IMG/VR virus record: IMGVR_UViG_3300042691_040117
Location: 1 to 64,000 of that record
Reading direction: 5' to 3' (one strand)
Source of the DNA: a virus
Length of the DNA stretch: 64,000 nt
The notes below the pieces were generated by a model. It searched no databases. It saw only the letters and a list, made by a program, of their open reading frames with translations, and was not told the DNA's origin. Positions 58,852-64,000 of this stretch are shown one piece after another. The position numbers and the translations under genes were made by a program. How positions within the stretch are numbered: position 1 is the stretch's first letter; each line of letters starts with the position of its first letter.

Positions 58852-61800
58852 CTAAAATTCTTCAGATTTTAGTGCTAGAGTATTACCTGACTCACTAACC
58901 ATTACTTGTTTCCAATTGGTTCCTCCGGCAAAGGTGGTGACTGGAGTATACCTTGTTGAAAAAATATCATTTAATCCAAGTTCAGGACCACCATAACCCC
59001 AAGTCCAAAGAGTTCCGTCGGTTTTGATTGCTGCCGTATAATCATATCCATTACTCACTTGTTTCCAGTTAGTTCCACCGACAAATGTAGTTTTGGGTAT
59101 GGCATTTTCATATATCATAATTTTAGAATATGCGGTTTCCGAAAAACCCCAAATCCAAAGAGTTCCATCTGTCTTGAGTGCTATACTACTACTATTGATA
59201 ATTTTAGTCTGCGACCAATTATTTCCTGCAAATGTAGTTGTTGGAATACTTATTGGATTGCCCCAACTCCATAGAGTTCCATCTGTTTTTATCGCAGATT
59301 TATAGTTTATGGATTTCCAATCAGTTCCACCAGCAAATGTAGTGAGTGGTATGTTTCTTTCATCAATAAAAAGTCCCAATTGAGTATTTGCATTACTACC
59401 AAATAACCATAATTGTTTGTTTACACCATCGTCTTTCAGTGCTACAGTATGATTAGTTCCTCCATCTACTTGCTTCCAATTAGTTCCTCCGGCAAAGGTG
59501 GTGACTGGAGTAGATCTGGTGGTTGTATCATTAGTACCAAGTTGTCCTGAAGTTCCAGTACCCCAAGTCCATAGAGTACCATCGGTCTTGACTGCTGCTG
59601 TATGACCTCTTGAAGCACTTACTTGTTTCCAGTTAGTTCCACCGGCAAAGGTGGTGACTGGAGTGGATCTATCAGTAGTATCATTAGTTCCTAATTTCCC
59701 TTGAATACTTCCATAAACTTGATTTCTACCCCAAGTCCATAAAGTTCCATCGGTCTTGATTGCTGCCGTATAATCATATCCAGCACTTACTTGTCTCCAG
59801 TCGGTTCCTCCTGCAAATGTTGTGACTGGAGATATTACACTAGTATTAGATGTTATTGCATTTCCAAGTCTTCCTCCAATCCCAGTACCCCAAGTCCATA
59901 AAGTTCCATCGGTCTTGATTGCTACAGTATGAGCACCTCCAGCACTTACTTGTTTCCAGTTAATTCCCCCAGCAAATGTGGTGACTGGAGTAGATCTAAA
60001 ACCGAAAGATGCAAAGTTTCCAAGCCTTCCATTGTATGCCGAACCCCAGGTCCATAAGGTTCCATCAGTTTTGATTGCTGCAGTATGTTGATTTCCAGAA
60101 CTTACTTGCTTCCAGTCGGTTCCTCCTGCAAATGTTGTGACTGGAGTTGATTTACTGGTTACATTATTATCATTAGTTCCAAGTTGTCCAGCATTATTGC
60201 TTCCCCATGTCCATAATGTTCCATCGGTTTTGATTGCTGTCATATAATCAAGGTTACCTATAGCACCACTGACTTGTTTCCAATTGGTTCCTCCGGCAAA
60301 GGTGGTGACTGGAGTGCTTATGCCAGGTATGGTGTTTGATGTTGCCGCAGTTCCAAGACCAAATTGCCCATTACCCCAAACCCATAAAGTTCCATCGGTC
60401 TTGATTGCTGAACACATGTTCGAAGATGCTGCTATTGTATAAAGATCTTCTGGATTTGTTGTAGGAGTATCTGCCCAGTTATTTCCTCCGGCAAATGTAG
60501 TAACCGGAGTAGGTCTATAGTCAAGATAAGACCTTGCCAGATCTACGGATGTCTGTCTACCCCAAGTCCACAAGGTTCCATCAGTCTTGAGTGCAATACC
60601 AACTTCAGTATATTTCCAATTGGTCCCACCGGCAAATGTTGTGACTGGAGTGCTTCTATTGGTTCTATCACCAGTTCCAAGCTGTCCACGAGCATTAGAC
60701 CCCCAAGTCCATAAGGTTCCATCAGTTTTGATTGCAGATCCACCACTATCCATATAAACTTGTTTCCAATTTATTCCTCCTGCAAATGTAGTAGCTGGAG
60801 TATGATTATTACCCAACTGCACACCCAATGAACCACTACCAAATACATACAACTGTTTATTCACACCATCATCTCTTAAAGCAAGTGTATGAGATCCACC
60901 AGCACTTACTTGTTTCCAGTTAATTCCCCCAGCAAATGTGGTGACTGGAGTGGATACATTGCTAATAGTATTAGTATTTCCAAGTTGTCCTTTAATTCCA
61001 TTACCCCACACCCATAAGGTTCCATCGGTTTTAACTGCTCCAACATGTCTATCACCAACACTTACTTGTTTCCAGTTGGTTCCTCCGGCAAATGTTGTAA
61101 TGGGCGTTAATTTATATGACTGAAGTGTTGGAGAAAATATTTCACCAGTTCCAAGTTGTCCCTCATTTGTTTGTCCCCATAACCACAAAGTTCCGTCAGT
61201 TTTGACTGCTGCCATACAATTGTACCCAGAACTCACCTGTTTCCAATCGGTTCCTCCTGCAAAGGTGGTGACTGGAGTGGATCTAATTGGAGATGCTCCA
61301 GTATCATTAGTTCCAAGTCTTCCAAAATTTGCAGTACCCCATCCCCATAAAGTTCCATCAGTTTTGATTGCTGCAGTATTATCCTTCCCACAAGTAACTT
61401 GTTTCCAATCTGTCCCACCAGCAAAGGTGGTAATTGGAGTGCTTATCTCATAACCGAAAGTCAACAGTACAGCATTTCCTAATTGCCCAGATCTGCTATT
61501 TCCCCAAGTCCATAAGGTTCCATCGGTCTTGATTGCTGCTGTATGATTATTTCCTGCACTTACTTGTTTCCAATTGGTTCCTCCGGCAAATGTTGTGATA
61601 GGAGTAGATTTAAAGTAGAGTGTTCTTCCTCCAGTTCCACCACTTCTAACAGAAGGAGCATTTCCAAGTTTTCCATAATAAGTATCACCCCAAACCCATA
61701 ATGTTCCATCGGTTTTGATTGCTGCTGTATGACTATCACCAGCACTGACTTGTTTCCAATTTATTCCTCCGGCAAAAGTGGTTGTTGGAATTGATATGTA

Positions 61801-64000
61801 ATTTGCCGTTTCTTCACTCCCAACATCTAAAATTTTATTTTGATTTTCTCCGATTTGAATATCAATTTGATTAGGAACATTTTCATAAAAAGTAATCTCA
61901 TAAACCATATTGGGATTATCAAGATCATCTGATATCATATAAGTTCCTTCACACCTTATTCTATAGGTTCTATTAGGTGCCGTCCCTTCTGGTCCATAAC
62001 ATAATCTATGTACGCTTCCATCAGTAGCAGTTATCATTATTTTGGGAAGTGATGGATTTCCAACACTTAAGCTTAATCCTTGATGACCTTCTCCAAAAGT
62101 TATGAAATGATTTGTTGTTGGACAAACTCTTCTATAAGTCTTTCCATTAAAAGAAATATTAAATGGCAATTCTAAAACCCAAAATCCATCATCATATCCA
62201 CCATAAGGCGGTTGCAGAGTCTCATCTATTGTTAAAGATGCTGGTCCTAATAAATTATTTGCGATAGGAGTTACTGTACCACTGCCACTTGTCGTGGTAA
62301 TTCTTTTCCCAGTATAAGGATCGGAATTAAAGCTGAGAGTTCCTGGCAATCTTCCATTTTCATCACATATTCCATCAACTCCAAGTTGATTATAATTTTT
62401 ATTGATGTATCTTAGTAGTGGGTGTATTTTAGCATAAGAATATCCCCAGGTCCATAAGGTTCCATCGGTCTTGATTGCCACACTATTTGGTCCTGAATAA
62501 TAACTACCAAAAGATCCCCCAGCAGACAGTGTATAAAGATCTTCGGCATTTGTTGTAGGAGTATCTGCCCAGTTATTTCCTCCGGCAAATGTTGTGATTG
62601 GTGTTGATACAATTGCATCAAAATAATTAATAGAATATCTACCAAGTGTCCCATTTAAACTATCACTATTACCCCAAGTCCATAGTGTTCCATCAGTTTT
62701 GACTGCTCCCATAACACCATATCCAACCGAAACTTGTTTCCAGTTGGTTCCACCAGCAAAAGTGGTAACCGGAGTAGATCTAGTTCCAAGACTATTAATT
62801 CCAAGTTCACCATGATAATTTTTACCCCAAACCCATAGAGTTCCATCAGTTTTGACTGCTGCAGAAGTGGCATATGAGGTACTTATTTGCTTCCAATTGG
62901 TTCCCCCGGCAAATGTAGTAGCTGGAGTATTTGCTTGAGCTTCAAGACGCAAAGCATTTCCAAGTTGCCCGTAATTTCCTCCTCCCCATGTCCATAGGGT
63001 TCCATTTTTTTTAATTGCGGCAAAGGAGTTACTGTCTCCATTAAAATTTGTATCTTGAACGGATATTGTATATAAATCTTCCAGATTTATTATTTGAGTA
63101 TCATTCCAATTTTCTCTGGGATTAACTTCAAGTGGAAAGTCTATATTTCCTCTAAATTGTTTACCAATTCCATCAAGTGCTCTACCAAGTTGTCCATAAT
63201 TATTGTTTCCCCACATCCATAAGGTTCCATCAGTTTTGACTGCTGATGTATGATTATATCCAACACTTACTTGTTTCCAATTAGTCCCACCGACAACGGT
63301 GGTAATCGGAGTAAATCTTGCTCTTGGATCTACGGCAATATAACCATAAGTATTATACCCAGAAGATATATTTGGATCTCCCAGTGCTTTATTACGGTTT
63401 GATCCCCAAGTCCATAAGGTTCCATCGGTTTTGACTGCGGATGCATGTATATCACCCATACTCACTTGTTTCCAATTTGTTGCATCGGATTGCAAAACAG
63501 GTACATATAAATTATTAAACATACCCAACTCGCTAGTAGCATTACGACCCCATGTCCACAAGGTTCCATCAGTTTTCATTGCAATTGTATATTCGGAAGC
63601 ATTACTATCAAAACTACTACTCAGAGTATATTGAGGACAAAAAACTTGACTCCAATTAGTTCCTCCGGCAAAAGTAGTAATGGGAGTGCTTACGCTTGCC
63701 TGCCCGTATCCTTGGAAAATACCTGATCCTAATTCTCCATATCCATTAAATCCCCATGTCCACAGAGTACCATCAGTTTTTATTGCTGCAGTATGACGAG
63801 AACCGGCAGCTACTTGTTTCCAGTTAGTTCCACCGGCAAATGTTGTGATAGGGGTGATGGCGGTGTTAAAATTAGTACCATTTCCAAGTTTTCCCGTTAA
63901 ATTATTTCCCCACACCCACAGAGTTCCATCAGTCTTAATTGCTGCAGTATGATAACCCCCGGAAGAAACTTGTCTCCAATTGGTTCCCCCTGCAAATGTT
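58852..64000 (-). CDS. Giant RCC1-repeat protein with inserted beta domain (5' end beyond window; at least 1716 aa)
   Basis: At least 27 RCC1-type blades with the same consensus as the 1165-aa protein ([11 protein letters not shown] / [15 protein letters not shown] / GQLGN), interrupted after the ninth by a ~170-residue unique domain. The frame stays open to the right edge of the window, so the true N-terminus is not here. A start at 63915 would use a GTG in the middle of a blade and is not credible. Some blades carry a [19 protein letters not shown] linker that also occurs in the other RCC1 gene, pointing to a shared origin. Probably a virion adhesin. The largest repeat array in the window. 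Confidence 0.85.
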   Translation of the reverse strand, partial: TFAGGTNWRQVSSGGYHTAAIKTDGTLWVWGNNLTGKLGNGTNFNTAITPITTFAGGTNWKQVAAGSRHTAAIKTDGTLWTWGFNGYGELGSGIFQGYGQASVSTPITTFAGGTNWSQVFCPQYTLSSSFDSNASEYTIAMKTDGTLWTWGRNATSELGMFNNLYVPVLQSDATNWKQVSMGDIHASAVKTDGTLWTWGSNRNKALGDPNISSGYNTYGYIAVDPRARFTPITTVVGGTNWKQVSVGYNHTSAVKTDGTLWMWGNNNYGQLGRALDGIGKQFRGNIDFPLEVNPRENWNDTQIINLEDLYTISVQDTNFNGDSNSFAAIKKNGTLWTWGGGNYGQLGNALRLEAQANTPATTFAGGTNWKQISTSYATSAAVKTDGTLWVWGKNYHGELGINSLGTRSTPVTTFAGGTNWKQVSVGYGVMGAVKTDGTLWTWGNSDSLNGTLGRYSINYFDAIVSTPITTFAGGNNWADTPTTNAEDLYTLSAGGSFGSYYSGPNSVAIKTDGTLWTWGYSYAKIHPLLRYINKNYNQLGVDGICDENGRLPGTLSFNSDPYTGKRITTTSGSGTVTPIANNLLGPASLTIDETLQPPYGGYDDGFWVLELPFNISFNGKTYRRVCPTTNHFITFGEGHQGLSLSVGNPSLPKIMITATDGSVHRLCYGPEGTAPNRTYRIRCEGTYMISDDLDNPNMVYEITFYENVPNQIDIQIGENQNKILDVGSEETANYISIPTTTFAGGINWKQVSAGDSHTAAIKTDGTLWVWGDTYYGKLGNAPSVRSGGTGGRTLYFKSTPITTFAGGTNWKQVSAGNNHTAAIKTDGTLWTWGNSRSGQLGNAVLLTFGYEISTPITTFAGGTDWKQVTCGKDNTAAIKTDGTLWGWGTANFGRLGTNDTGASPIRSTPVTTFAGGTDWKQVSSGYNCMAAVKTDGTLWLWGQTNEGQLGTGEIFSPTLQSYKLTPITTFAGGTNWKQVSVGDRHVGAVKTDGTLWVWGNGIKGQLGNTNTISNVSTPVTTFAGGINWKQVSAGGSHTLALRDDGVNKQLYVFGSGSLGVQLGNNHTPATTFAGGINWKQVYMDSGGSAIKTDGTLWTWGSNARGQLGTGDRTNRSTPVTTFAGGTNWKYTEVGIALKTDGTLWTWGRQTSVDLARSYLDYRPTPVTTFAGGNNWADTPTTNPEDLYTIAASSNMCSAIKTDGTLWVWGNGQFGLGTAATSNTIPGISTPVTTFAGGTNWKQVSGAIGNLDYMTAIKTDGTLWTWGSNNAGQLGTNDNNVTSKSTPVTTFAGGTDWKQVSSGNQHTAAIKTDGTLWTWGSAYNGRLGNFASFGFRSTPVTTFAGGINWKQVSAGGAHTVAIKTDGTLWTWGTGIGGRLGNAITSNTSVISPVTTFAGGTDWRQVSAGYDYTAAIKTDGTLWTWGRNQVYGSIQGKLGTNDTTDRSTPVTTFAGGTNWKQVSASRGHTAAVKTDGTLWTWGTGTSGQLGTNDTTTRSTPVTTFAGGTNWKQVDGGTNHTVALKDDGVNKQLWLFGSNANTQLGLFIDERNIPLTTFAGGTDWKSINYKSAIKTDGTLWSWGNPISIPTTTFAGNNWSQTKIINSSSIALKTDGTLWIWGFSETAYSKIMIYENAIPKTTFVGGTNWKQVSNGYDYTAAIKTDGTLWTWGYGGPELGLNDIFSTRYTPVTTFAGGTNWKQVMVSESGNTLALKSEEF
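61800..62310 (-). other. Inserted non-RCC1 domain (NIDO-like beta domain) in the second RCC1 protein
   Basis: Between blades the chain changes to GPASLTIDETLQPPYGGYDDGFWVLELPFNISFNGKTYRRVC and PTTNHFITFGEGHQGLSL, then SVHRLCYGPEGTAPNRTYRIRCEG. The DDGxxxLxLPFxxxFxGKxYxxVxxxTNxFIxFG pattern resembles nidogen-type (NIDO) and related adhesive beta domains. It may be the receptor-contacting part, displayed on the propeller stack. Similarity judged by eye. Confidence 0.55.

Noticed and set aside
63915-63917. GTG as a possible start of the second RCC1 protein.
   Set aside because: It lies in the middle of a blade (LWVWG) and the frame continues upstream to the window edge with the same repeat pattern.
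50987-64000. Numerous open frames on the plus strand and in other minus frames across the RCC1 genes.
   Set aside because: They are mirror images of the repeats (proline/serine-rich strings that recur with the blade period) and lie wholly inside the strong RCC1 frames.
50987-64000. The regularly spaced repeats looked at first like a CRISPR-type or satellite array.
   Set aside because: Repeat spacing equals a multiple of three, the intervening sequence also codes, and translation gives uninterrupted RCC1 blades.
1-64000. Integrase, attachment sites, insertion sequences, photosynthesis genes (psbA/psbD) and anti-CRISPR genes.
   Set aside because: Looked for because they are common in phages of this group; none was seen in the window.

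Overview
This window looks like part of the genome of a large, T4-like marine cyanophage (cyanomyovirus) infecting Synechococcus or Prochlorococcus. The evidence is: T4-type baseplate and neck genes (gp26, gp27-like, gp5-like OB domain, gp54-like, gp48, gp53, gp4); T4-type replication and late-transcription genes (gp32, gp59, gp33); typical cyanophage auxiliary genes (PhoH, ThyX, glutaredoxin, several 2-oxoglutarate/Fe(II) oxygenases); T4-type late promoters (NATAAATA); a small tRNA cluster; AT-rich sequence; and densely packed genes with 1-4 nt start/stop overlaps. Nearly everything is on the minus strand. The exception is a plus-strand late block at about 22.1-25.6 kb. No integrase, photosynthesis gene or CRISPR array was seen.

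Layout, left to right. (1) 0-0.4 kb: end of an adenine DNA methyltransferase that runs off the window. (2) 0.5-9.0 kb: small genes and two large fibre/adhesin-like proteins; the larger (1808 aa) ends in an S74 self-cleaving chaperone. (3) 9.05-9.9 kb: four tRNAs (Leu-UAA, Met-CAU, Ser-GCU, Ile-UAU), a Phd-like protein and a small ORF, with three near-consensus sigma70 promoters that all have 17-bp spacers. (4) 9.9-22.05 kb: minus-strand tail hub, spike and tape-measure operon, including a predicted peptidoglycan hydrolase that joins a circularly permuted M23 peptidase to an RlpA-type barrel. (5) 22.1-25.6 kb, plus strand: homing-endonuclease-like DNA-binding ORF, gp4, a conserved ORF, an AspH-like oxygenase, gp48, gp53. 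(6) 25.7-31.7 kb: gp32, DUF1825-like, gp59, gp33, PD-(D/E)XK nuclease, PhoH, ThyX, paired oxygenases. (7) 31.7-33.8 kb: a consensus early promoter, a glutamine-II (Downstream-peptide) riboswitch, two tiny ORFs, conserved small cyanophage genes, glutaredoxin.

(8) 33.8-58.8 kb: a very large surface-glycan cluster. It holds many glycosyltransferases (some fused three to a chain), methyltransferases, a HAD-nucleotidyltransferase fusion, a sulfotransferase, a GH130-like propeller, a GDPD-like protein, exostosin-like and TPR proteins, and two further oxygenases. (9) 51.0-54.5 kb and 58.85-64.0+ kb: two giant RCC1-repeat proteins (21 and at least 27 blades) that flank the last part of the glycan cluster; the second runs off the window.

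How the parts fit: early sigma70 promoters serve the tRNAs, gp32 and the riboswitch mini-operon. The gp33-dependent late promoters serve virion genes and part of the glycan cluster. The RCC1 proteins are probably virion adhesins. The glycan cluster is either a host-surface remodelling system or one that decorates virion proteins. The sequence alone does not decide between these.
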